From: Fusarium oxysporum f. sp. lycopersici 4287
Lineage: Eukaryota; Ascomycota; Sordariomycetes; Hypocreales; Nectriaceae
Length of the DNA stretch: 64,000 nt
NCBI RefSeq assembly: GCF_000149955.1
Contig: NC_030987.1
Span: 5,214,853 to 5,278,852 of the forward strand
Reading direction: 5' to 3'
Shown here: in pieces, positions 45,336 through 56,699 of the stretch
How positions within the stretch are numbered: the stretch's first letter is position 1
How the letters are laid out: each line of letters begins with the position of its first letter
Program-made: the position numbers and the translations under genes
Notes under the pieces: model-generated
The model's database searches: none
Told to the model about the DNA's origin: nothing
What the model saw: only the letters and a program-made list of their open reading frames with translations

Positions 45336-47872
45336 ATGCTTGTGTCATCTCTTGTTGTCGCCCTCTACGCTGTTGGCGCGAGAGCTGCTCTACGCCAATT
45401 CAATTTCACCGTTCACAGTGCTTTCAAATCTCCAGGCATGTGACTACCTAGCCTCAAAAACTTAATGGAACACTCAAGCCAGTGCCACTAACTGCCATAC
45501 AGATGGATTCGAGCGCGAAGTGTATCTCATTAATGGCCAGCAGCCGGGGCCTTTGGTTGACGTGGATGAAGGGGACGATGTCAAAATTTTTGTCCAGAAC
45601 GACTTGAATGTCGAGACCACCATCCACTGGCATGGTTCGTTATCTCCCTGATCAGAGATACCGAACCAAATAGCCGCTAAAAACAATTCCCCGAACTAGG
45701 ACTCTTGCAGCGAGGAACTCCCCACATGGATGGTGTGCCAGGTGTTACACAGGTTAGATTAACCTCCTCCGAGCATTCCCTTTTCCATTGTACCAAGCCT
45801 TACTGAACAAATCTATAGGACCCCATTCCTCCAGGGGGCAACTATACCTATCGGTTTTCTACGGCGTCCGAGTACGGGTTTTTCTGGTACCATTCTCACT
45901 TCCGTGCCTATTATAATGACGCCATTCGCGGTCCACTTCTCATCCGACCGGCCGCATCACGCCAACGTCCGTTCGCGACACTGGCTCAAGATCAGGACGA
46001 GCTCGCAGCGCTCCTAGCCGCTGAACGAAATGCGACAAATGTCCTTCTGAATGACTGGACGCATGAACTCTCGGATGTCGTATTTGCGCGATATATGAAG
46101 ACCGGTGCTTTCCCGTCGTGTGTTGATAGTATTTTGGCTAACGGCCAAGGAAAGGTACAGTGCCTCCCGAAGAGCGCCCTTGAGTCCGGACCAGGGCTCA
46201 GAATAGAGCCGAAAAAGACAACTACAGCTCTCGGGACATCAGCGACCACTTCCGAAATGCAACATATGTCGGATATGCCAAGCATGGACATGTTGAAAGG
46301 ACGCGATATGCATAACATGCCCATGGAGTCACCTGTGAGCCCGGTCACATCACGGCCATCTGCCACCATGTCAATGGACCACTCTCCTTCTCCAGCATCC
46401 TCGGGGATGCCTGATATGCCGGGAATGGACTCTTTGAGTCCCCGTGGCTGTATGCCGCCCATGATGTTCAAGCCGGGGTTCAATATATCGTCGCTGCCGC
46501 CCGAGACCTGCACCAACACGACCTCGCATTTGCTAGTCATCTCTACGGATCAGTCGAGAGGTTGGTTGGCTCTCAACTTGGTCAATTCTGGTGCCGTCAG
46601 TGCCCTGAGGGTCTCGTTGGATGGGCATTCAATGTTTGTCTATGCTGCCGACGGCCTTTATACTAAGCTACAAGAGGTGAATGTGAGTATCTCTTGGCAG
46701 TATTATAATGTACTTTCCACTGATCTAAGTTAGGTGCTTCACATGGAGCTCGGCCAGCGGTATTCCGTTATGGTTAAGCTTGATCAGTCTCCTGGTAATT
46801 ACTACCTCAGATTCACTACTTTCCCCAGCGGCGACATGCAGCAGGTCCTTGAAGGGCAGGCGATCGTATCATATAATGTAAGTGCGCTGGTCTCTAACGG
46901 TTCACACATCGGTGGTAGCGTGCAAAATCCTGACTCTCTAGGCTGACAATAGTTCCACCACGGACGTTATGGAAGATCCAGCGAAGTCGTGGATGTACAT
47001 TAACGGATCAGCCAAGGCGGACGCTGCCCTACTTGACCCCTCGGCACTCTCTCCATTCGACGGCCACAATTCGCCACCTTCGGGGCGGCCCGATAAGGCT
47101 TTGTCTTTTGTCGTGAGCCAGACAGACATTGTGACCTGGGTAATCGATCGTGCTCCGTTCTCGGAGCCAGACGTCCCTATCATCTATGGGGAAAACTCCT
47201 CCGGCTGGAATTCAAACACGACCATGCACTTACCCATCAACTCAACTATTGATATCATCATGAGCATTTCAAACCAGTCTATGGATATGGTGCGTTCTAC
47301 CCTCTGTCCGGCCTAAGGAAGCAGTGTCGCTTGATTACTAAAGTACTGACGTAACTGGGTAGATGGGCCATCCGATACACCTTCATGGCCATAAGTTCTG
47401 GGTTCTAGGTTCTGGTGAGGGATCTTTTCCGTACGCAGCTGTCACAGACGCGCCAGCGGACCTCATTAACCTTCGGGATCCCCCTTACCGTGACACGATG
47501 GGCCTCCCTTCGCAAGGGTGGGCTGCGATCCGGTAAGTCTCGTCGAGAGGAGCTTAATATCTGCACTGCAGCTAAAAAATCACTGTATAGTTATGTCACG
47601 GATAATCCCGGTGCTTGGATGTTCCATTGTCATCTTCAGTGGCACATCGTTGTGAGTTTCTTAATTGATAGGCGCGATTCTGCCTACTGACGTTGAAATA
47701 GGTTGGCATGGCCATGGTGCTTGTCGAGGGTGGAGACCAGCTTCCAGCACTGGTTGGACAATACAATAAAACTGCAGATAGAAGCGGAGCAACGGAGTTG
47801 ATCGCGAGTCGTTATGGTCCTTCCGCCACACTTGTTGCTATCGTGGTTGTCGCCATCACGCTTTGGTATTGA
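45336..47872 (+). CDS. laccase-like multicopper oxidase, 9 exons, apparently intact
   Basis: It oxidises phenols or metal ions and reduces O2 to water. Exons: 45336-45435, 45503-45634, 45700-45752, 45819-46682, 46734-46877, 46942-47289, 47363-47532, 47591-47651, 47702-47872. Phases agree throughout and give 680 residues. A signal peptide is present (MLVSSLVVALYAVGARA). All ligand motifs are present: HWHG (about 75), WYHSH (118-122), HPIHLHGH (550-557) and HCHLQWH (616-622). The axial residue ten after the Cys is Met627, which suggests a lower-potential T1 site. Residues about 242-313 form a Met/His-rich insertion (MQHMSDMPSMDM, MHNMPME). The C-terminus is hydrophobic (ATLVAIVVVAITLW), suggesting membrane or GPI anchoring. 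The first intron is GC-AG. A copper-fist regulator lies 7 kb downstream. The exact substrate is unknown. Confidence 0.88.
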
Positions 47873-48185
47873 TCTCCAGCCCAGGCATTATTCGCAGGAG
47901 ATTCATGTTAAATCGTCTACTAAAATGGGTTAGTGGGGTCAATCGATTGGCTTTTAATTACGGCTTTGGCTTACGCCGAGTCGCTTATTGGTGATTGTGG
48001 TGAACTAGCGCCGATTTGGGGTAAGGGTTAATTACACAGCATAGAGTAGCTGATGAGTAGGAATATAAACAGAATAATATCTACTAATCTGTTATATGTA
48101 GTCACAGAGAATAGCTAGATGGAATTAGTGATAATATGGAGGGCATTATCTAATTAAATAAGCAGTATTGAATGCTACTTTGTTG
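47873..48185. other. 3' flank of the multicopper oxidase, no gene seen
   Basis: AT-rich toward the right; no feature supported. Confidence 0.4.
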
Positions 48186-48189
48186 GCTC

Positions 48190-48900
48190 TATAAACCAGC
48201 TATTCGACCCAATTAACTCGAACTTTCGACAAGAGCATCAGCTAAAAGGCAAGGTGCTAAAGGATATCAAAGACTTCTATAGTGCGATAGGGCTATCTGG
48301 CCTGATACTTACTTCTTTGCCGGAAGACAACAGTCCAGCTATTAAACTATTTACAATGGATATAGTTGCGCTGCATGTAGGTATCTTACAGTTGCGCGGG
48401 ATGATATTATCTGTCACTGGCGAGAAGAACGCAGCGCTGCATCGATTTGATAGACCGAGGTGCGGTTACAGACGTGGATGGGCACAAGAAAGCAAGCGCG
48501 CTACTAGGTCGTTTGAGACTGTAGCGATACGAACAACGCATCAGACCCAGCCAGCATCGCACAACAGAGAACCATAGAAAAGATAATTGCCACTAGCTAA
48601 ACTAGACTGGAGGAAGAGGATGCTATGTGACTCCGGAAGGGTGATTTGGAAGAGGATATTAACCGCGATTCGGCATAGGTCAAGAGGCTGGGTTAGGTAA
48701 GGCACTTTAGTTCACGGGACTTGCTTAATATCTTTGAAGCAGCTAAGTGAATTAGAATAAAAGCGGTGATACAGGGACAAGCCTGGCAAGTGGAGTAAGG
48801 GTTAAGTAATAATAATTACCTAAAGCTACTTTACCCAGAGGCTTTTATAACAGTTACACCTAACTACTACGCCACAGGGCAAAAAATTAGCTAATAACTG
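48190..48900 (+). pseudogene. unidentified protein relic, RIP-like stops
   Basis: A first part (FDPINSNFRQEHQLKGKVLK, DIKDFYSAIGLSGLILTSL, then VGILQLRGMILSVTGEKN) is open to about 48577. A second part in another phase (ASIAQQRTIEKIIATS, LEEEDAM, FSSRDLLNIFEAAK, IRIKAVIQGQAWQVE, LSNNNYLKLLYPEAF, ITVTPNYYATGQ) has stops at likely Gln/Arg/Trp codons. The text looks like genuine protein, but I do not recognise the family. Its end runs into the left arm of the foldback element. Confidence 0.4.
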
Positions 48901-49181
48901 CTATTATAGTAATTACAGTGGTGTATACAGCTGCTTATAGGAGCTTATAGTAAGCCAAGCCGTAATAATAAGGCTACGCTTGTAATGCGGTTTGGCGCAC
49001 TGCGGGGTATATGCTTGAGGGTTGGCTTCCGGGTTGTAAGCCACTGGGGAGGGAGCATTGTGTTACGGCTTGGTTTACCGTAAGCTTCTATAAGCAGCTG
49101 TATGCACCACTGTAATTGCTATAATAGCAGTTATTAGCTAATCTTTTGCCCTGTGGCGTAGTGGCTAGGTGCAACTATTAC
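48848..49181. mobile_element. foldback MITE with arms of about 118 bases
   Basis: The left arm (48848-48965) and right arm (49063-49181) are inverted copies differing at about ten positions. Legible anchors are CTACGCCACAGGGCAAAA against TTTTGCCCTGTGGCGTAG, CAGTGGTGTATACAGCTGC against GCAGCTGTATGCACCACTG, and AAGCCGTAA against TTACGGCTT. The spacer of about 97 bases is non-coding. Outermost bases and target duplication are not certain. Confidence 0.85.
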
Positions 49182-49239
49182 ACTAAGTAATAGGAATATT
49201 GTTAATAGCCGAGCCGCGTGATGCTATCTTATAAAGGCC

Positions 49240-49496
49240 CTTTAACTTACCTCCTGGATTATGCTGTTTACCTTATAGCCTGTATCTGAGAGCACTTTAG
49301 AGATAGTAAAGGTATTAAGGGCTAGACTATATTCTATAGTTATATTTTCAGAGATAATAGTAGTTTTAATAGAGGATGGCTTAGGGCTTAAATAATTAAG
49401 TAACTTGGCTATAAAAGAAGTGCAAGTAGGATAATAAATATTTGGGACAAGGAATGTTATCCTTCGGAAGGATAATGATTGTGATTTTTCCGCCAT
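49240..49496 (-). pseudogene. N-terminal exon of a copper-transporting P-type ATPase, relic
   Basis: From ATG 49496 the minus strand encodes 84 residues: FRRITFLVPNIYYPTCTSFI, LLNYLSPKPSSIKTTIISEN, then FTISKVLSDTGYKV. This matches the N-terminal metal-binding region of fungal copper ATPases as recalled (xFLVPSIHCPTCxSxI...LSxxGFEVD). The metal-binding CxxC appears as YPTC: the first Cys is Tyr, a G-to-A change. The exon ends at a good donor (GAG|GTAAGT, near 49245), but downstream exons are absent and a foldback element follows within 65 bases. The pump itself is lost here. A copper-fist gene and a multicopper oxidase flank it. Confidence 0.55.
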
Positions 49497-51350
49497 TAAG
49501 TCGACTTACTAGGCTGGATGTGCTTGTTGTTTTACCAGCAGCAGTCCTCGCATCTTAATATGTGAAAGACGAGCATCTAAGGTTTTACCGTTGACTAATG
49601 ATAAGTAGACTAAGATGCTTCTTAATATTACTGTCCGGTACCAGGGACTCTAGTTCATTCCTTATTAAGAGACTTGCGTTATTTGTGCTGCCGATTCCCA
49701 CTCCAGACAAAAGAGAGTGACTATACTCAATCAGGTAAGATAAAGCTCTCTATAGCGTGCAGTTTGTGCCTTGCACGAGGAGTAAGGACTCACGTACTGC
49801 CCCAGTCTACCCCGACATGATGATAGAATGAATGGTTTGTGTAGGCCGGACACTTGCAAAGCATGGCATGGCATGGCACGGGTCGAGCGCTGAATTTGCG
49901 GTGTCAAAACGCAACAAACTTTTTAGTTCTGCTTTTTCAAATGCCGTTTCGGCAACTGTTTTTGGGGATCTCATTGCGACTTGTCACGATGACCGCTTTG
50001 GTCAGCATAGCACAATTTGCTCTCAACCCTACCTTTATGTTGCCTTAGGGTGTCAAATCGGGCGGTTTAACAAAAGAATCATAAGAAAACAAAAAATGCT
50101 AATCTCTGGCGATCATTGTTTAACTGCATCATAAGCTTTTACCCAACGTCTCCTGATTGTCACAGCCAACAGTCTCGCCCCTGTTTGCTTTAGCATACGT
50201 TGGCCACTTACTGTATGAGTATCTCTGTCCACATTGCTCCTGTGGAATCACAAATCTCCATCGACAAGCCCACTCCTAAGATGAGGGGAAATTGCTTGAT
50301 CTCTTGCCTTACAGCCGCGGGTACAAACTCCCCATATTAATAATACCACTCATACTCCATTCAGCCAGCGTATTAGTCCCTCATACGGGTTGGAGTCAAT
50401 GGGGGTTGGTGGGCAGAATTAACAGCTGCCAAAAAGCGTGAAGGGATCAGCAGTACAAGCCTCAAAGATCGGAAATGTCAGATAGTAGTCCCCTAGTGTA
50501 CATAGGCGCAGTTTTACCGTCTTAAATACTTGCCTGCCATTAAGGCAGAATTAACAGAGGTCTAAAGTAGAGGAACGTAGCGATTTTCGATACGCTAATA
50601 TTTCCAACCCTTCTGTAACGTATCGTACAAGTGAGTCGTGTGGCGGTAAGCTATCACTTGGGAAACGATTAGCACAAATCGTCTAAACCGCATGGAGTTT
50701 TGTACCTAGGACAACTTGGCAATCGTAAATCGAGCAATGCGTGATAACGCTGACTAGTGGGCTAAATTAGGTGACGTTTCCTGATCATAATTCCTCGCCA
50801 CACAGGAGCATGCCCAATTGGCCGCACAAACCAGGCCCAAGCATGCATATTCCCCGTCTCAGGGCAATAATGGCGGCTTGCTAAGACCAGAGAACCAGCC
50901 ATAGGCTGATTGCATGTTAGGCTATCGGGAGCTGATGAGCGCTTTGTGCGAGGCGTTTTGAATTTCCAAGACGGTGATGAGTAATGTTCGATACCCTGCA
51001 CCTACTGAGGCTAGCAAGTTGTTCACATATCAGTGTCCTCTTTATCTATAAGCATGCTTAGAGCTTCTGATATCGCCCTCGGATCTATACGACTAATCTC
51101 GCCAAAACTTTCACCACGTCATTCGCTTTTAAATTCACGCTACTCTATCGTGCCTATCGCAATGGTGTCCTATCAGTACGCGTGAAGATGGTTTGTAACG
51201 GTAAGATTCAAAGAACTGAAGTAAACCAAGAGGTAGAATTGACACGAAACAGGCTGTGCCACAACAGTGAGGGGGAAAAAAACCATCACTGACCATCCCA
51301 GCGTGGAGTCAGTGGAAACATCTGTTGGAGGACAAAAGGTCACCGTGAGT
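49497..51350. other. intergenic stretch, no gene seen
   Basis: Short frames on both strands lack recognisable motifs. (GGCAT)n-like repeats occur near 49862-49879. Confidence 0.45.
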
Positions 51351-51358
51351 GCCTCGGA
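51351..51358. repeat. 8-bp target-site duplication, left copy
   Basis: GCCTCGGA directly precedes the hAT end and is repeated exactly at 54354-54361. Confidence 0.94.
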
Positions 51359-54353
51359 CAGGGTCCAAATCCATACCACGAAATCCACATATGGATCCAT
51401 AATGTGGATCCATATCCATTCCATTCCATTCCACGTAGGCTTCAGCTTTTCCACATCCACGCCACGGAACCCCTTCCACATGTTCCACATGTGGAAATTG
51501 TGGAAAGGAATGGAAATTTAGGTGGGGTTTGAAAATACCTGGATTTCCTTGTGAAATAGCGCATACCCTAAGTACTTTCCATAGCCAATAACAACGCAAT
51601 AGCAACAATTTTCCACTCCGTTTTACCCGTACACAAAGTTCAAACAAGTCTATTCTAGGAGGGTTTACTATTACTCACGCCCTGACTACTCCAAACCGAA
51701 ATGGCCACCCTTCATCCTACCAAGTCAACCACACCCGTTCCAGAACGTACAGAAGAAGACAATCAACGACTCTTTCAGCTCTACAAAGGCTGGACCTTGA
51801 CGGAGAGAGACGGCCAAGTGCGTCAATGGGTATATCAGTTCGGCTACGATATCCAGCATGCCGATAAGGGGGAACGCCGATGGGTGTGTTGCCTTTGCAT
51901 CAAGCAAAAGCGGCCGAGGCCAAAGAGTTACGCCATCAAAGGGTTGCAGAACGCTGAGGGTCACCTGTACACGGACCACAATGGCATCATGGATCCGACA
52001 GGCAAGAGGCAAAAGCCTACAAAGGCATCCGAGAAAGCACATCAGTCCATTGCAACAATCCTACAGTTGAACCCGAAGGAGCCGAAGGAACAAGATTTGA
52101 TCAATACCTTGATCAAACGTTTCGACAAAACTGTATTCCAGCAGAAACTTGTCAACTGGATTGTCAACTCTAACCAATCCTTCTCGATCGTCAACGATCA
52201 AGATCTTCGAGACATCTTCAACTACCTCAATCCATCTGTCGAGATCACAAAAGCTAACATTACTGACGTGACCGTGCGTGCCATCGCAGAACGAGAATTT
52301 ACCAACAACATGGAAAGAGTGAAAGATGCTTTGCGAAAGAGTCCGGGACAGATCCATATCCAGTACGATGGCTGGAAGTCTGGTAACCGACACGCCTTAT
52401 ACGGCATCACATGTGTGTTTCGGGATTCAAATAATCGGCCACAGAAGTGTGTCCTCGGACTGCCTGAGCTTACAGAGCGGCACACAGGCGAGAATATCGC
52501 CGGGCAGATTATCGAGATCATTCGGGAGTACGAGATCAGCGATAAACTCGGGTATTTCACATTGGATAATGCCGGTAACAATAAAACCTCGATGGGGGAG
52601 CTTGGATTAGAGTTTGGCTTCGACTGGGAGAAGCGATGGGTTCGCTGCGTTGGCCACGTTGTCAACATAGTAGTGAAACAGATGCTGTATGGCAAGAACC
52701 CGGATGCTTTCGAGAAAGAGGTCTTCGAAGGACTTCACACGGCAGCGAAGGAGCATGAAGTCTGGAGGAGGCGAGGCTCTGTTGGAAAATGGCATAACTT
52801 TGCTGTTGTAGGTGGCTGAGTCCCCGGCTTTATTTGTTATACTCACGAAGACCTAGGAGGTGAGCAGATCGGACACGTGGACCGATATGCTCAAGAAGGT
52901 ACAGGCTGTCGAGAGCCAACTCTCTGATGACGCTCAGCTCAAGAAACACCGTCCAGTTGGAGTTGTGGTCGACAATGCTACCCGGTGGCTTTCTCAATTC
53001 TCGATGATTGAACGCGCTCTCCTCTTGAGGCCATTTTATAATTCTTTTGTCCAGAGAGCGTCAAACGAGTGGGAGAAGGTCAACTTGACGAGAGCTGGCC
53101 ACATCAAAAAGGGCTCCAAGCTGCCCTTCTTCCTGAAGGAAGAGAATCGCATGACACCTGATGATTGGCATGTGCTCGGGACTCTTTACGACATTTTGCT
53201 TGACTTCCAGCTGGTTGTGAGAGGCCTTGAGGGCGATGGACAGGGAAAACACCGGAGAAAGGTCGAGGAAAACGAGATCGACCCTCCACTGTCTGGTAAG
53301 CCTTAGACTTCTCAAAAGCGGCCCGATTCTTATTTTAACAGATGGCTTGTACAGGAACAAGCTGGGATCTTATTCACGCGTACGAATTTCTTCTCGAAAC
53401 CCTCGAATCCGCGAAAAGAGCAGTCGCCAATTTTCCGCACGGCCATCACCTCGCTGTCAACATCAACCTGGGTTGGCTCAAATTGAACGAATACTACGAG
53501 CACCTGAATGATAGCCCCCTGATCTATGGCGCTGCAGTTCTTCATCCTGCCTACCGGTGGGCACTGTTTGACGATTTGTGGGGAGACGACGACGAAAGAC
53601 AATTGTGGATTACCAAGGCGAAGGAGATGGTCCAGGATCTCTGGGAGAGAGAGTATAGGGACCTGGAGGTTGATGACCCAGAGATTGAGTTGCCTGCCAA
53701 TAAGCGGCTGAAGACCTCAAGAAACAAGTTCACAGCGTGGCGCACAAAGAAGCGAGGACTGACGACTGGAGGGATTTCTGTTACCGAGTCGCCAATTCGA
53801 TCCCCAGCTCAATCCCCTAGGTCCTCAGTTGGCGGTCTGGATCTTGATGAATACGAGCAGTGGCAGCGTGATATCGAGGATGCTGATGCTTCTGTCACAG
53901 ATCCCTACGAATACTGGCACATAAGGCGACTCAAATACCCCCGGTTGTCTAGGATGGCCTTGGATCTGCTTACTGTGCCACCAATGTCAGCCGAGTGTGA
54001 GAGGCTATTCTCGACCACTGGCCGCATGGTTACCAAGAGCCGCAATAGGCTAGATGCCAGTACAATTGGGCTTTGCCAGACACTACGGAGTTGGTTGCGC
54101 GCCGGTTTGATCGGGTCGCTAGATAGGATTCTAATGGACGAGTGACAAAAACATCGACGTCACCAAGGCATGGATGCGATCCACTAATTACCATTGTTAG
54201 ACAAAGTAGGTTTCCATTCCACAAATTCCACAATATGGATTCATTTCCATAATGGATCCATTTCCACCCATTCCACATCGAAGTTATTAGTCAGCATCCA
54301 TATCCACGCCATATTCACAAATGTGTCGTGGAGTGTCGTGGATTTGAACCCTG
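51359..54353 (+). mobile_element. full-length hAT transposon (2995 bp)
   Basis: Inverted ends CAGGGTCCAAATCCA and TGGATTTGAACCCTG are flanked by an exact 8-bp duplication (GCCTCGGA). Dense subterminal ATTCCAC/CCATTCCA and ATGGATCCAT motifs occur inside both ends (51400-51520 and 54205-54280), typical transposase-binding arrays. The transposase between is uninterrupted. There is no RIP decay. The element is probably autonomous and young, and it lies between the copper-ATPase relic and the copper-fist gene. Confidence 0.95.
51701..54145 (+). CDS. hAT transposase, intact, 3 exons
   Basis: Exons 51701-52807, 52857-53295 and 53355-54145 join in phase to 778 residues; the two introns (49 and 59 bases) are GT-AG. 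The N-terminal region contains a BED-type zinc finger (RWVCCLCIKQ...HLYTDHNG, residues about 60-88). The RNase H-like core includes IQYDGWKSGNRHALYGITCV (first acidic residue), LGYFTLDNAGNNKTSMGELG and RCVGHVVNIVVK, then DNATRWLSQFSMIERAL. The C-terminal dimerisation block reads LLTVPPMSAECERLFSTTGR and SRNRLDASTIGLCQTLRSWL. Length and motifs fit a complete fungal hAT enzyme. Two short introns are unusual for such a small element but keep the frame. Activity is inferred, not shown. Confidence 0.93.
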
Positions 54354-54361
54354 GCCTCGGA
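54354..54361. repeat. 8-bp target-site duplication, right copy
   Basis: GCCTCGGA, identical to 51351-51358. Confidence 0.94.
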
Positions 54362-54617
54362 CGATGAATTATTCGAAGCCATTTGACATGCGACCTCGGG
54401 GTCTGGCAAGGTTATTACAGGTGACAGAGAATTGAAGTCAGAGGGCAATATTGAAATGGCAGTGTAGCTAATTTCTTAGTGATTAGCAGTAGAGACTCAA
54501 CGACTTGATATTGATTTAAGCTACTGAACTTGTCGCGCCTTCTATCTCGTGATACCCTAGTTATTTCAGAATGTGATCGTAGCCTCTGGATTGGACTAGA
54601 CTAATCAGCGAAGAACA

Positions 54618-55637
54618 TCAGGAATTCATAAAGTCATAGTTATCGAACCACTGTCCATGATCGTAACAGGTCGTCGTTTGAAAGTCTAACAGATTCGAAT
54701 TATCCAACGAAAGCATTTGACCAGCATCGGGTTCAATGAAGAGATCGCCCAGGCCAAGAATATCTACGGTCGATAACGGATCATCGAACGTCGGCCTACT
54801 CATCTGAGCTTGCTCGATTGCGCCATATTTGGAACTGAATCCCCAGTTCCTGTCGGATCATGTATATCAGAAAGCACAGAATCAGGCAAGTAACTNNNNN
54901 NNNNNNNNNNNNNNNNNNNNNNNNNNNNNNNNNNNNNNNNNNNNNNNNNNNNNNNNNNNNNNNNNNNNNNNNNNNNNNNNNNNNNNNNNNNNNNNNNNNN
55001 NNNNNNNNNNNNNNNNNNNNNNNNNNNNNNNNNNNNNNNNNNNNNNNNNNNNNNNNNCTGGCGCCAGTCTCTCGGTAGAGGTTGATCGAAGCGGGAGGGG
55101 AGCAATGTTCTAAAGGTTTAGGCTCGAATCCGGGAGGAGATAAGGCTGTAGATGATGTAGAGCTTTCGCGTCTGGATGGTACTGAGAGAATGTCGTTTAT
55201 AGCTCCCCGATCACTCTTGTATGCACATTTGCATGCGCCGCCCTCTGAACAGGCGCATCGTTCTATACACAAAGAGGTGTTAATGGGCGCCACTTGCAGA
55301 TAGTTGGGTAGGGTTAAGGGTAGGGTCGAACCTCTTCCGAATTGCTTCAACATGACCTGGTGCGATGTTGATGCGCATTTGCACTTCGTGTGAACAGATC
55401 GCGAGGCGCGCAGGGAGCGGCAGTGAGTGCATTGCGATATTGGGCGGCCCTTTCTACTGACCCGTAGAAGTGGGCGGTCTCATTACACGTCTTGACGTCA
55501 GCTACGGCAGCGTACAGTAGGTGGTTCTACCATCCAGATTAATTAAAGATGTCATACTCACCTGTATGCTGACATTGAGCAACACGATGGCCACGGATGC
55601 AGCTTTCGCAAGCGAATTTCTCTTCCTTGGAAATCAT
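54618..55637 (-). CDS. copper-fist transcription factor (Mac1/Cuf1/Ace1-type), gap inside
   Basis: It senses copper and switches copper uptake or detoxification genes. Exon 1 (55637-55562) encodes MISKEEKFACESCIRGHRVA and QCQHT. A GT-AG intron (55561-55479) follows, and exon 2 from 55478 continues DRPLLRVSRKGRPISQCTHC and TKCKC. Together they form the copper fist (PF00649): C-x2-C-x8-C-x-H, then the (K/R)GRP minor-groove motif and a second Cys/His set. A Cys cluster (CIERCACSEGGACKCAYK, about 55265-55210) resembles the copper-sensing CxC repeats of these regulators. The middle lies in the gap 54896-55057. After it, a probable last exon (to 54618) reads SSKYGAIEQAQMSRPTFDD, then FDNYDFMNS. An intron acceptor near 54848 would restore the phase. 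The likely target is copper genes such as the multicopper oxidase on the left. Confidence 0.85.
54896..55057. other. assembly gap (N run)
   Basis: All bases are N; it removes the middle of the copper-fist gene. Confidence 0.99.
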
Positions 55638-56400
55638 GGTGGATTGAAAACAAGGTTGTGATGGAAGAACGCTCTGGTAAATGCAAGCGACAGTTGGGGT
55701 ATGGTATTCAAAGATAAAAGTGAAATGTAAAGATTTCAAATAACTTAAGGCCTGTAAAAAGACTAACGTATATGACATGGAAGCGGAACTTTATTAATCC
55801 GTGGACAGATACATGAGGAGGCGTCCGAGGCTGACCAACCCTTATTATTTCATCTCGTACAGCCGACGGTTTCATGCTACCCCGCCAACACAGTGATAAG
55901 ATAAGCACGATTGGTGATTACCTAAGATGTCGCGAGGCTTAATTTTGGGCCAATCAACTTGGCTGTCCTGGAGGAAAGTTGTCCTGGATCAATGGCCCGT
56001 GCACATGGCCCGTCGACCCAATCCGATCGCCCGCTCGCGAACCCCACAGTGAATGTTCAGCCAGAACAGGCGGACTGTAGTATTAGGATCTAGTGAATAA
56101 TGTGGCCAATTCTTGAATATCTCTAGTATATCAGAAGAAATATATTTTGGCCATACTTATTTATCCAAAGGTTCCAAGAGAAGCATCTTCTGATTTAGTT
56201 CTCTGGCCCCTTTTCAAGCGCAGGGGCTATATTGAAACGGCTTATCACTAAAATTCATGAGAATAGTTACTTAGTCGCCTGAAAATTCGATAATATGGAA
56301 AAGTTTATCCCTTTGAACGTTCTTTATAATTATTTCTGCCCTAGAACTAGTCTACTTCTGTAGTAGTCAAATAGTAAGTTAAAATCTTACCTAAAAGTTC
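55638..56400. other. promoter side of the copper-fist gene, then non-coding
   Basis: No other gene seen. Base composition shifts to AT-rich near 56200, where the next RIP-decayed block begins. Confidence 0.45.
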
Positions 56401-56699
56401 CCTATTTAAGGTGAAGTAGATCTCACTTGCGGCCCAGTCGTATCTGCAGCTAATAGTATCAGCTACCTCTACCTTTGGAAGCCTGGTGACCCCGGCGCCG
56501 CTGATATAGAAATATAAGCCGCTAATGCTAATTATATACTTGTTCTTAGGGAGACTCCCCTTAAGGCCAAAGCATATCTTTCTATTTCTCTATAATCAGC
56601 TTTTATTTCACTTATTACTTAATACAATAGAAATATACAAGGAGCTCTAAAGCTATAAGATACTAAGTTTAAGATAGTAATTTAAGCATAGATAAATAG

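Noticed and set aside
49150..49185. tRNA-like A-box (TGGCGTAGTGG)
   Set aside because: No B box, no cloverleaf and no TTTT terminator at suitable distance; the motif is part of the foldback arm. No tRNA or rRNA gene was recognised in the window.
51400..51520. ATTCCAC-rich block as an independent satellite
   Set aside because: The same motifs recur just inside the other end of the hAT element, so they are subterminal repeats of that element.
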